Shown here in pieces: positions 13,331-25,622 of a stretch of 64,000 bases of DNA. The stretch lies in the NCBI GenBank assembly GCA_027186245.1, contig CP114482.1, positions 33,437,209-33,501,208 of the forward strand, read 5' to 3'. The notes below the pieces were generated by a model that searched no databases, was not told where the DNA came from, and saw nothing but the letters and a program-made list of their open reading frames with translations. The position numbers and the translations under genes were made by a program. Position 1 is the first letter of the stretch. Each line of letters starts with the position of its first letter. This DNA comes from Coriaria nepalensis (taxonomy: Eukaryota; Streptophyta; Magnoliopsida; Cucurbitales; Coriariaceae).

Positions 13331-15900
13331 TCAGCATCGGAAAAAAGAGAGCCCAAATAATGAATGGGCTGATGGTTTTTAGAAGGTTGCTGAATTGTAG
13401 GAAAAAGAAAAGAAAAAAAAAATAGTGATAAAAAGTAAAAGGAAAGAAAAAAAGAGTAAAATAGGAAAGTTAGGGTGGCATGCAGAGAGAAGTTAACAAA
13501 TAGAGCTAAATCGTCAAGTGCTGGAAAAATTGGGAATTTGGGAGAAGAAAGAGGCAGACATGTGCAAGGGGAGTGGCAAGAGACCTGCGCAAGAAAGTGG
13601 GCCAACGGAAGGAAGAAAAGTAAAAAGGAAAAGAGAGAAGGAGACAGCACCTCTTTGTAAAGTGTTCTTTATCTTATCCTAGAATTCAAGATGTTTATTT
13701 TTGTAGTTTTTGGTCTTCTTTCAATCTTCATGAATTAAATTAATTTTCTAGGATTAAGATATAGCATCAATTTAGAGCTATATTTTGATTAATTTTTCCT
13801 ATTCTTTATTAAGCATATTTTTATTAAAAAATTATTTTATTTTTATGTTTTTAATTATTTTAGTGTCATAATTTAATAGATTAGATTGAAATCGAAAAAT
13901 AAAATCTAATTACTTTAAATAATAATTTTAAATATTAAATAAATAGTAAATATATTAAATGTGACCTATGAAATTTTAAGGAAATTTTAGAATTTAGTAA
14001 ATTTTTAATATATAAATTTATTATATAGAGATATATTTAATTAATAATTAAGAGTTTTTAACTTAATAATAATTTGAGAAACAAATATTAAAATATTATG
14101 AATTTAATCTTTAACAAAAATTTAAAATTATTAAAACATAAGAATTTATTGACGTGAAATATATATTCTGAAAATAATCTTCATTATTTTATATTGATTA
14201 TTTGAATTGAATTGTCACAAAAAAAACTGTTTGCTACTTATTAGACCTCCATAATCCATTGCACGGTTGCATGTTTCATCACAAATGCTTTTTTTTATTG
14301 ACTACTCGAATGCTATCATAATAGGGCCCTTTCCCTTATAGTCTCCCCCTCCTACTCGCACTCCATTTCCATTCGCTTTCTTCATCGTCCCAAACCCCAC
14401 GGTGGCCACCGGCGGCTACCCACCTCTATTTTCATATTAGACATCAAAATGTAGGGATGATTTTTGGCACTCAATGAAAAAAAAAAAAAAAAAATTGACA
14501 AAACGATCGAGGACCAAAACGAAAATAATTTTACTTATGTAAAGTTTAACATGCTCTTAGCCTGAGAGGAAACATTCCTATAGGTTATAGTATCAAGGCA
14601 TGGAGCTTATAGTCAAAATACGATCTTTTTCTGGTGCTTTCATTGTCACTGAAAGTCATTTATAGTCAACATTCATTCACACATTAATTTTCCAATTCCG
14701 TTCCTTTTTTTTTTTTCTTTTGTTCGAGGTGGTTTGTTGCTTAGTATTTTCATGTTATTACACATTCGCTGACATAGATAATTAATAAATACAGACAGAT
14801 AGTAGGTTTCAGAAAATACTACAGCTCTAGTAGAGTAGGGCACTATCTCTAATAGAAAGCTATAAATAATTAAATAATTATGGCTTTTGAATTCTATATA
14901 CAAGGGGCAGCAGGAACTGGCCCTCTAGCTAATCGAGTCATTCCATCATAATGACCACAGGATCTTGAAGGTAAAGGAAAGAGATCTTGCATGCACGAGG
15001 ACATGTGTTCTGATGAATAAGGGACAGTATTCCATTAAATGGAACATGTTAGATTAGAGAAGAAGATGCCAAATACGACAATACTTCTGTTAATTAGAAT
15101 TGGAGAGTAGCTACAATCCAAGGAGTACCCAATTGTTATGTCAAAGGAGGTCTAGCTGCAGTAGTAACGATGCAAACTAAACTGAAGAGGTCGAGAAATT
15201 AAAGCTTTGGTGATTGATAATTTGATATGAGATATATGGGTCCTATTATTTCTATCAATTATAGATCAATGTCATACATATATATATATATATATTTATT
15301 ATTATTATTTTTTAATCAACTTAGAATCGTAACAGATGAAACACTTGGTTTCATTCTAAATATGCTCTTTATATATATGAAAATTGCTAAAACTAAAGAG
15401 CAATTGTTTAAATGCATATAATGTCATGGCCGCATACACATATACTAATATATATATAGATAAACATATTTTCTCATTGGACAATGAGCAGTGGATTGGT
15501 TGGGTCAAAATGTAGGTGATAGTAGAGTGTGTAGAGTAACTAGGGTTAGAAAGTGAATCAACATCCGTACAATCTGCAAAGAGGAGGAGAGAGAATAGAC
15601 GAAGGAAAAGGGTAAGGGAAGGGAAGAGAGAGACGAAGGAGAGGAGCAGTTCGGATTGAGAATAAGTGTGAAAGGCACGGGACGAGAGGAAGAAAATTAA
15701 TGAGAGAGAGATTGGAAGGAGTGTGATGAGGCTTATGATAACCCTCATGATCGTCACGTCGTTTTTCATTCACAACTCCCCAAGACCCTTCTCCCAGAAT
15801 TCCACGAGAGAAGGAAAATTATTTTATTTATTTATTTTTGCTTTTGTCTTCTCTCCCTCAGCCTAGTCAACTTCATGTCTTCCTCTGTGTTCCTTATTAA
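13331..15900. other. Intergenic region upstream of WOX1
   Basis: No gene is recognised. A purine-rich stretch at 13340-13660 gives long but low-complexity frames. At 14330-14440 is a short GC-richer island. At 15570-15720 is a GA-rich tract whose opposite strand gives a serine/leucine-rich frame. These frames have no domain and no codon structure that I trust. The 3' part probably contains WOX1 promoter DNA. Confidence 0.5.
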
Positions 15901-15914
15901 ACCAACAACACCCA

Positions 15915-15942
15915 TTCTCTCTCTTTCTCCCTCTCTCTCTTA
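15915..15942. repeat. CT-rich (pyrimidine) tract in WOX1 promoter
   Basis: CTCTCTCTTTCTCCCTCTCT-type tract about 215 bp upstream of the likely WOX1 TATA box. It resembles GAGA/CT-rich elements common in plant regulatory DNA. Confidence 0.5.
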
Positions 15943-16133
15943 ATCGAGTGATCAATCCCCATCTTACTAGGTAAAATGTCTGAACTCAGAATACTTCACC
16001 AATTTGAGCCTCATTATAATGGGTTCTTACCATTACATCATATTTTTACTATATAATATAATCTTGGTGTTTCCAAGTTCAAAGTAGGAGGTTAAAATTT
16101 CTATTTCAATTCCATTCTAGTTCTTCTCTCCTT

Positions 16134-16141
16134 TTATATAT
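16134..16141 (+). promoter_or_regulatory. Likely WOX1 TATA box
   Basis: TTATATAT in the context CTCCTTTTATATATCCCC lies 160 bp upstream of the WOX1 ATG. That predicts a leader of roughly 135 nt containing no upstream ATG. Confidence 0.55.
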
Positions 16142-16301
16142 CCCCCCCTTCAAGAGGAAAAGAAGTGTACCAGTGCTCTCTTTGCTTGAGTTTTGAGAGA
16201 GAGAGATCCACTAAATTTTCAATCAAAACAGTGTTTCTGAGTACTTTTGAAAGTCCAATTTGACACAACAGAAAAAAACCCTAATTCTTTCTTGAATTAA
16301 G

Positions 16302-18687
16302 ATGTGGATGATAGGGTGTAATGATGCTGCTGAACTCAACATTGCTGACTCCTTCAATGGCCGTAAGCTTAGGCCTCTCATTCCCCGGCCGAGGCCTTCT
16401 ATTAGCACCACCTCAACTACAAACCAACCTACAAATTTTAGCGGAATTCACGGCAAAGCCGACTTGTTTTCTCAATATCATCATCTAGGTATGCATTTTT
16501 CATCTCTCGATCTCACCATTATTTTTTATTACTTATAGATTTTCAACTCGATAAATAAAATATTTACCGTTAATCGCATCAAACTGGTGACATTCCAACA
16601 GTTGATATGCAACAACTATTTTTGGTCGATTTGCTGGATCGAGTACCTAAGAATTTCTTATGCATGACTTCTATATGTAGTTGTTTCAAGTGGATATACA
16701 TAATATAAATGTTATCGTTATTGATCAATTTGTAGGAGCAAGCACTCATGTAATTGATCAGAGCAAGAGAGATTTCAATAGTAATACAAGTAGTTCTAGT
16801 ACTCCAGTTGTGAGCTCATCAAGGTGGAATCCAACACCCGAGCAGCTAAGGGCTTTAGAGGAATTGTATAGAAGAGGGACTAGAACACCATCTGCTGAGC
16901 AAATTCAAAACATCACGTCACAGCTTCGCAGGTTTGGTAAGATAGAAGGAAAGAATGTTTTCTATTGGTTTCAAAATCACAAGGCAAGAGAACGTCAGAA
17001 ACGACGCCGGCAAATGGAGTCATTGGTTGAACCATCTATGGATATTGAAATCATAGAAAGAAAATATTCAGGTACGTACTTGATAACTACTAATATAATT
17101 AATTAATTGATTAATGAGTAATTTATTTCTCTTCACAAGAAACATACAAAGATGATATTAAATATAACAGTTGTTTTGTACGGTGTGGTTGATTTATCTT
17201 GCTTTTTTTCTTTTTTTTTTTCTAGTCCAATTGTTGTTTGAGGTGTAAAAAGTTACTCTTTTTGTTTTTCCTTTTGTCTACAGGGTCGGGAAGGGCAGGG
17301 TATGAAGCTGAACAGGCCAAGAACTGGGCACCCTCTAGAAACTGCAGTACACTTGCAGAGGTCTATTTCTTTTTCTCTGTCATAATTCGTTGAGAAATTT
17401 ATCATTAAATGGCTAATTTTATCACATATTTATCATTAAATGGCTAATTTTATCACATATATATATACTCATGTAGTGAAATAATTATTACTGATTTTCA
17501 CACTGTCATATATGACGCGAAATATGTGCGTATCTTTAAACTCAAACCTAGGGAAATATATATTGATAATTTGCATATGATTACCCAAAATAATGATGAA
17601 TTTTAGGTTAAAAAAGCATGCGAAGCAAGATAGATATCACTATATTGCAGGCATATGACTAAAAGGATGGGAAGGGAACCAACAAAAAAGTGGTTATGTT
17701 TATTATTGGGAAATGAATAGGGTCTAAAAAAGCTGCAATCCTACCTTTCTGTCGGGGCTGTTTTTATGAAACGAAGCTGCAAATTTTTGGGTCTTGTGCT
17801 TATTCATGTCATTGATTCAGGGTCAGTACTACTACTACGATTTTTTGTGCCCTAAATTTCAAAAAATGAAAAGAAAACGGGCACTCTTAGGGTAAAAACT
17901 AGTATAGTATTAGTACGTATTCTGGTGATAACAGTAGCGCAGTCGGGCCTCTTCTGCCCCATTTCCTTCATTTTGAATTAGCTCAAATTACTAGTAAATT
18001 AGTAAATAAATTACTTGTTTATTGATATATATATATTTACAGGAATCCATTTCAATCCATGAAAGGGCAGCAAGAGCAGCAGTAGTGACAGAAAGTAGAT
18101 CATTAAATGGATGGATCCAATTTGATCATCATCATCATCATCATCGTGGAGACCAGACATTACCATTACAACAAAGAAGGAACTTGTCAGAAGAGAATTC
18201 CACGTGGCAGATGGATAGTACTAGTACTACTACTATTCCTTCTCCTCCTCTTCCCAACCAACTCATAAACACTACCATCAGAACAACATGTACAAGCACT
18301 GTTCCAGCCAGTACTTTAGTGAGAACGATGGATCCAAAACTCATTAAAATACATGAGGATTTGAATAATAATAATATATTTATGAAATCCTACAGATCAG
18401 ATGATCATCATCACCAAAATGTCCTTGCTGACAATTACTTATACAGTATTAGTAGTACTAGTACTGTCAGAAACATTGAAGAAGAAGAAGAAGAAGATCA
18501 TGAAAATGGTGGTTATGATCGTTCTGAAACCCTTCCACTTTTTCCACTTTGCAGCCTCCTCAATAGTAACCATAGAAATGGATCAGCAAAAGATCAGTCT
18601 CGTGAGATATCATCATCAGTTTCAAGCAGTACTCCTCCTCACCAATTCTTTGAATTCCTCCCATTGAAGAATCAGCAGGTAGACTAA
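16302..18687 (+). CDS. WOX1: WUSCHEL-related homeobox transcription factor, WOX1 type (LAM1/STF/MAEWEST class)
   Basis: Four exons are predicted: 16302-16488, 16736-17071, 17284-17360 and 18043-18687. All have GT..AG borders and matching phases, giving 414 aa. The N-terminus [19 protein letters not shown] and the LFSQYHH block are WOX1-class signatures. The WOX homeodomain spans about residues 91-155 ([20 protein letters not shown] to [19 protein letters not shown]). A WUS box, TLPLFPL, starts at residue 363, and a C-terminal repression motif, FFEFLPLKN, starts at residue 402. Exon 3 carries the [13 protein letters not shown] block shared with STENOFOLIA. Exon 4 also holds a six-His run and an acidic run. 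Proteins of this class are nuclear transcriptional repressors promoting lateral leaf-blade and petal outgrowth. I chose the first ATG after the TATA box; no upstream ATG competes. The gene looks intact. Placement in the WOX1 branch is strong; one-to-one orthology is inferred. Confidence 0.95.
17399..17460. repeat. Exact 31-bp tandem duplication in WOX1 intron 3
   Basis: The unit beginning TTATCATTAAATGGCTAATT occurs at 17399 and 17430 without mismatch. It lies in the intron between exons 3 and 4 and is probably a recent slippage duplication. Confidence 0.9.
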
Positions 18688-21090
18688 GTTATCAGAGTAA
18701 TGTTCCTACTTTTAATTATCCATTATTTTTTTCTTTTTTTCTTTTTTTTTCAAGTAATTAATGCCCTACGTCAAAAACTCCGATAAATGTGACAAGGCAA
18801 GGTATTATTAATTTACATGATCTTTGAACATTACTAGTATAATGTAAGGGTAAACTAGCTCTCCGATTAACCTTCTTTATTAATTTAAATGTCACGGTCA
18901 TGATCAGATGATTTTTTTTTTTTAAGGAGAGAAAATACATAAATATGTAAAGAAAAAAAAACACAATCTAATGATCTATGAAGTGTCAAGTGTTACTACT
19001 GTTTTGTACGAAAATTGTGAGTGCATGTTTTCAAATATAAATTCACAAGTTGATGTTACATATTTCACCGATTTGGGGGAAAAATTGTAGGACCTGGGTA
19101 TGAAAGAAGATTGCCTTAAAATGCATTTGGACCATGTTGGTTTCAATATTCAATAAATGACTAAACATGTGAGAGAATGTTTACAGAGGCTAATGTTGAC
19201 AGATATGGTCCTAAGTCACGTAATTGTTTTCTGTATATGTGTCAGTTAATTAGGTAGAGAGTATGAGATGGAGAGAGAGCTATGGGATATTTTGGATGAA
19301 GTGATTCTACTAATGTTGATATGAGATTTTCACTTTTAAACAAGGTGGTAACGGAGATGTTTAGGATGTCAAATTAAGACTTGATTTTGAAGTGACTAAG
19401 AATATGGGCAAGAGAGATATTTTGTTCTTTTCTTGAGACTTGTGTTGGTTCAATATCCCCATGCATATGCATTTACTTACACTTACTCAGAGAAGAAGCA
19501 TTGCGTCACAAGGAAGGTTCGCCTAGATAACTGTTATTTACTTAAACGGATGTATATTGCAATATTTAGTACAATAAAATTATGCTGGAGGGTTTTTACT
19601 TTAGGTTAAAATTGATTAATCTTAAAAGTATTTATATTCGATTAGTTAAATCATATATTAACTATAATTTTCTTAAGAATAAATATAAAAAATATATTTT
19701 AAAAAAAATCAATTTAATCCCATTAGTATTCTTAACTTCAATTTTAAAGTTAATACACTAGTGATTATTGAGATTAAAAAAAAAATCACAATATCAAATT
19801 AAATCTTATTTTAATATTATTTCAAATTGTATCATCTCTTTCACTTTTATTTTTATTTATTTTTTATATAAATAATAATTATTAATATGATAAAACTTTA
19901 TTGTAAATATAAAATTATGTCACGCGTGACATAAACTAAAAATAATAAAAAATTTAGATATTGAAGATAAAAAAAAATATGAGAAAAAAAATAAGAGGTG
20001 TAATTAAAAAGTTTATTTAGAGGGTATTGGGATTTTTGAAAAAAAAAAAATGAGTGTGAAGGGTTTTGAACGTTGGATCTATCACTAGCAAAAGGTCTTT
20101 AAGACTTGTGATAAATATTAGATTTTCTTTGTTGTTTTTATGGTCTCTCACTAGCACATTTTTTAGGCCAAACCTAGAAGACCACTCGGCTTAGTTTGGG
20201 CGGACCACTAGGCTTTAGTTTGGACTTGAGTGGTTTAGTTGAGATGAGAAAAAAAAAAGAAAAAGTCGTATTTTTCATGATTTTAATAAGAAGGAAAGTC
20301 TTATTTTAAAAAACTTGACTAGGTTAAATTTTTTAAAAAGAACTCAAGTAAATTCCCCAAGTTAATATAAGTATTTAAAATTACTTATTTTTATAAATAA
20401 ATAAATAAATATGTATATATATTAATTATCTCACATTTTCGGCTTTCCTTTTTTTCAACTTAGTCTTAAACTTTTTCGGCTCTCTTTAATTGTTATTATC
20501 TTATCATAATTTTATTATATAAAAAATATGATTAGAGTATAATTTCATTATATAAAAAATATGATTAGATTATAATCTTATATAAATAAAGTTGAATTTG
20601 AAAATTGAAGATAGACACATGAAATATGGAATAAAAAATTAGAGAGAAAAAAAAAAAAAAAACCCCATTTATATAAATAAGCAAGCCCTATATTTTTTTT
20701 TTTCTTTTTCTCATCTTACTCTAAACTTTTACCTCTTTTATATACATTTTGATTTTGCATCTCTTTCACATTTCAAATTTATATCATTGATACGATCTTC
20801 ATACTTTCAATATTATTATTTTACAATATGGTGAAAAGTTAAAGTTTTAATTATGTTAGAATATTCATATTCAAAATGAAGATTAGAGAATAAAAGTGAG
20901 AATTACAAAACTTTGAAATGTTCTTAATTTCAAAATAAATATTAAATTTATTAGTCTGATTCCAGTTAATAAGAATATGAAACTACTACTTAATTTAACA
21001 ATGAAATGAGTTTACTTGACGTTCTCTATACGTTTTTTTTTTATATCTTTTATAGGGATATCATATTCATGCTTCCATCAAAAATCAGTT
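18688..21090. other. Intergenic region downstream of WOX1
   Basis: WOX1 3' flank followed by very AT-rich DNA with many homopolymer A and T runs. It contains a 33-bp imperfect tandem duplication near 20514-20570 (ATTATATAAAAAATATGATT unit). No gene was recognised. Confidence 0.6.
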
Positions 21091-21099
21091 TACTAAGCA

Positions 21100-21345
21100 T
21101 TTTAGGACATATTGAATGACAATTGCATCTATGTTATGAGAAACGTTGGTATAGTTGCAAACAAAAAAACTTATAAGATTGTCAACCACGAGTACATGAT
21201 AAAATTTTATACTAAGATAATTGTGAAAGCTGACTCGCTCGTTCCAAAGCATAAGTTTGATTTTGTGCCTAATGAGAAAATGGGCAACCTCACGGAGAGA
21301 AATGAAAATTTAGCACGTAATATATATATATATATATAGTTTCTA
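21100..21345 (+). pseudogene. RPA70/DUF223-like OB-fold fragment (Helitron- or RPA-derived)
   Basis: The frame from 21112 reads CIYVMRNVGIVANKKTYKIV, then NHEYMIKF and PKHKFDFVP. This matches the pattern of plant RPA70 N-terminal/DUF223 OB-fold proteins (RNF.V..N...Y+..NH.Y.I.F ... F.FVP), which often derive from Helitron elements or their host copies. Only one domain piece remains, ending near an (AT)n run, and no adjacent helicase was recognised. Pseudogene status is inferred from truncation. Confidence 0.45.
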
Positions 21346-24170
21346 TTCATAATAAGTTGCATATAGTTATTTAGATGTTCTGTAATTCGTGTCTACTTAT
21401 GATTATAGCAAATTATAATAAGAAAATATTTAGAACAAAATTCTCAAAAATAAATGAGAAATACATAGTGAGATAAGTTAACTAAATAAAATAGCTTATA
21501 GGAAGTTAAACTTTTATTAGGTTAAGTTAAATTCTTAATTGGATAGGCAAATAATTGATCCAGTGTTCGTGAAGTATACAATCCTTCAAGGAAAGCACAT
21601 AATCTAGGTAAGTACAAACCTCACCTACAATATGAAAACTATTTTTGAAACTTTATGAGTTATTTGTAATGATTAGATGATTGTTCATGTTATTAATTAA
21701 TTTGTATTTATGAAATAATTAACTGTTATGAGTGTTATAAGTGTTATAATTGCTGGATATAAAAAATTCTTGAACAACATATGTACTCATGAGCATCATG
21801 CAAAATATACCTTATATTTCATGTTAATGAATTAAGAAGTATATGAAGATAGAAAAAAAATGAGATTGAATAGTTTAGTATTGTACTGAACTTAGAAGGA
21901 AGGGTCAATCTATATGAAGGGGAGATCATGATAAATTATGTTAATGCATGGAAAGACATGCAGAGACCATGGTTAAGTTCGGTTCGGGTCGCTCCACCAT
22001 CTTTCCACTGGTAGATTACTTAAATGGTACATACACAGAGCCTATTAAAAGAAAAAGTAAGAAAGTATAAGAAAGAGTAATAAAAACATGTAATAACTTT
22101 TATGAAGAGTGTAGGTTTTAAGATTATTATATATTACATGGTTCATACAGTATATGCAATTGTAATTGTCTTTTGAGTTATGTTTGTACTTGCTGAGCAA
22201 AAGCTCACGTCTTATGTTCCATGTTGTAGGTACTAAGGGTAAGCAACTAATCATGTTATCCCGACAAACTTGCCAAGAGAGTGTAATGATTGTGAACGAG
22301 GTAGTAGTACTAGAACTATAACTATGCCATAAACTTCCGCTTTACTATTGTAAACAGTAATAATTATAAATATTTTGGTGCATTGTGAAGACTTGACAAA
22401 TATTTTGGAAACCTTCTTATAAATGTTTTGAGATCTCATAGTTGAAATGTGCATGTTTAATAGTAGCGCTTTAAAAAATATATTTTTTATGATAGATATT
22501 ACTACTACTCAAGAAACTCTTTTAATGAAGAAAGTTTTAAAAGGTTTTATTGAAACTAAGTCCTTCGTGGGAAAAAAATGTTCCAATTTTACGAGAAAAA
22601 ATATAGTAATGTAATGATCCGAATAGTGCGGGTCGCTACAACTAAACTAAGTTATATCTTAACTTTAATATGTGTGATCGATTAAGTTTTATATCATGCT
22701 AGTAGGAGGATCTCATAAGACTTTATGGTTTTATGTAATTCATAATTAGATTTGTTTAATTTTAAAACACTTTTTAAACTAAACAGTTAATTTAATTATC
22801 TTATAATTAATTAACTTAAGCCTCCATAACAAGATTGACTTTTAATAACGTGTTATGGCTACTCTAGAGATGATAAGTAAGTATCTTCCAAAAAAACCTA
22901 TTGTGACTACTAACTGTACAATAACTATCATTCTATCTAGCCAATGTCTTGATTAATCTGAGAGCATGGTGTAACTATTACACCCTAACAGACAAATTAT
23001 ATGAACTATTATATCTTTAATAAACTAAGATATAGATTGATTAAAACTCTTTTTATACTATATTATCTTGTAAGGATTTCATTGTTTAATAAATATACAA
23101 CTCATAAGACTTATTTTCCTTTAATAACATAGTGATGGATTCCATCTTGATCACTCACAACCTTTATATATAACATTTTATATTTAATGGTTCACCCTAT
23201 TTCACCATTGACTAGGGTTTATATGAATGATATCAAAGTATAAAACCTGGCACATAAGATACCACGATGATCTCAGGTTTAAGGACCATATGTAAAACAG
23301 TTACTAGATACTTCTCATTAACAGTTAGTATTATTATCATTGAAAATTATCTAAGTGTCACATTTGGTACTCTTAGTCTCTACTAAGATTTTATAAGATT
23401 TGATTATTAAGTTTAACTCTTTAAAACTTAATCCATTTATTTAATTAATTTTATTAAATAAATCACATAAACATATAGGACAATCCTAATAAATCATGTA
23501 TTAACTTATGAGATGCATGACTTAAAATAAAATTGTGTGGGTGATGTATGGCATGTAATCGACTAATGTATGAATATGTTATCAATCAACATAAATTAAT
23601 AAATATAATAGACCATGTAATTTTGGGTATTTCTAAAATTTATAACCTTTCAAAAAATACAAATAAATTAAAAAAACAAAAAATTACATAAGGGCTTCAA
23701 GTATTACATCCTTCTCTAAGCTTGACTCATCTTGAATTTGAGTTCAACCAGTAATTTTCTAAAACAAACTCAATCCCTAAATCTCTATAAAAATAATTTT
23801 TCTAACCCCAGTTTTATATTTAATTTAATTATTTCTAATTGGGCCTAAACTCTTTTTGAGCCTATCGGACTTATTTGGGTCAAACCCAAGAAGTTTTTTG
23901 GTTTTTCAAAAAAATTCCAAAATTAAATTCATGGGCCTAAAATACATTATTTTTGGGTCACAAAATAATGGGTCAAACTCGCTTACTAGCCATGTCACGG
24001 GTTGAACCTGTAACCCGACCTGTTTTAGCATTATGGGACAGTCGCTAGTCCGTCAGCAGCCTTATGTCATGGGACAGTCCTATGGCTAGGCTACCGTAGG
24101 ACCATCTTGCGGCTGCTGCTTGAAGCGTCACTGCGGGACAGTCCTGCGGTTGCTACATGCAGCGGTGACA
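21346..24170. other. Intergenic, AT-rich, probable transposon filler
   Basis: No reading frame with recognisable domains. The AT-rich sequence at 22700-23640 resembles LTR or non-coding retroelement DNA in composition, but I could not find paired ends. Near 23990-24170 a GC-richer block repeats phrases like GGGACAGTC(C)TGCGG. Confidence 0.45.
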
Positions 24171-24212
24171 ACCCTGGTTGCTGTTCGTCGCCGCCCGTGA
24201 ACTTCCCACATG

Positions 24213-24380
24213 TTCTCTTTTTCCTCCTTGTCTCATAGAATTTTACAACAAAAAAAATTATAAAAGGATGTTTACGAGTAATAAAAGACTATTTTTATTC
24301 TCTTTTTCCTCCCTATCGCGTAGAATTTTACAAGAAAAAAAAAATTATAAAAGGGTGTTCATGAGTAATAAAAAATTCTG
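24213..24380. repeat. Two ~85-bp tandem repeat copies
   Basis: The unit starting TTCTCTTTTTCCTCC and ending ..GAGTAATAAAA.. begins at 24213 and again at 24298 with several mismatches and small indels in the A-run. Confidence 0.85.
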
Positions 24381-25622
24381 ATATTGGCTCTTATTTTTCG
24401 ATGTTTGGTAAATTAGAATTAGACCTTAAATATATTTTTTATATCCTCTTAACATGATTACTTACTTAAGGTTTAAATTTCCACTAGCTTTATTGGAAAC
24501 CCCTAATTTTTTGTGATTATATCAAATATTTGTGTAATAGATTGTTCTAGTTAGAAATTTAATCCATATTTAATATTCAAAATTTATATGTTTTATACAT
24601 TTAAATATTAAAAAAATACTATGATAATAGAATTTTATCGGACCACGAGTACTATGACTATGCATTATTGGCAAGAAGATATAGTATTGAATATGCATGA
24701 GAATATTGTCCGTAGACTACATTTTATAGAAGCCGATAGGGATGAACGATTTAGACCTGATTGTCGGGCAAATGATCTGACCCGTCCCTATTACCGTCAG
24801 GTCAGTTTAATTGTTGCATCAGACTGAAAATCCGACTTTTTTATTTGGTTTTTTTTTTTAAATAATAATAATTTTAGCGTGCAGCATCTTCAATTTATGA
24901 TAAAAATCTTAAAAGGCTCATTTGTTGTTTTCTCCTTGTAAATTTTACAGCTTTTACTACTAAAAAAAAATAGCTGTCTAATAATACTTCTGAACAATCA
25001 GTATTCCAAAACTTGCGTAATTGAAAGTTGAAAACTTCACAAACATGGCTCGCCCTATTAATTAAGAACCACTTTTCAGCCTAATGTTTTGGTCTTAAAC
25101 ATGTAATGACTTTGAATAGCCTAACGGTAATGAGGTTGAAAAGCTTTGATAAGCATTAGACATGGCGTCTTCCTTTCAAAATCTGCTGACATAGACCGTG
25201 GCAATTTCACTCCTTCTAGTCAAATCTAACAGTAATGAGGTAGAAAAATAATTATATAAATATATATATAAAAAAGATAAGGTAATGAAAATAGGTCAAC
25301 AACAGACCTAAACCGAAGGATAGATGTGTAGGGAGGGATGGTTGGCATCAGTCGGATGGTCCGACCGATGCTCAACCCTTCCTTTCCAGCCAGGATGCAA
25401 ATACTGATGTATAGAAGAAAAGAAGAAAATATTGAAGTCCCTGCATTCTTATTAAAAGTAGATCAAACGGTAATAGGAAGGCTCTTCCAAGTACAACGAT
25501 CGTCGAAATTTATCAAACCAGACATAGATTACTAGAAGTACTACTACATCCAATACTACTGAAATTATAGATAAAGGAATATGATTTCTTCTCCAAAATC
25601 ATAGTGTTTATGTTTTATTGTT
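24381..25622. other. Intergenic, 3' side of PEAMT
   Basis: No gene recognised. Short frames (for example at 24621-24827 and 25338-25535) have no domain. The PEAMT 3' UTR should occupy part of 25300-25622, because that gene is on the minus strand. Confidence 0.5.

Noticed and set aside
13327..13660. Overlapping frames on both strands in a purine-rich tract
   Set aside because: Low-complexity composition explains the open frames; no domain.
15356..15773. Two minus-strand Ser/Leu-rich frames
   Set aside because: They arise from a GA-rich tract; repetitive composition, no domain, likely promoter DNA.
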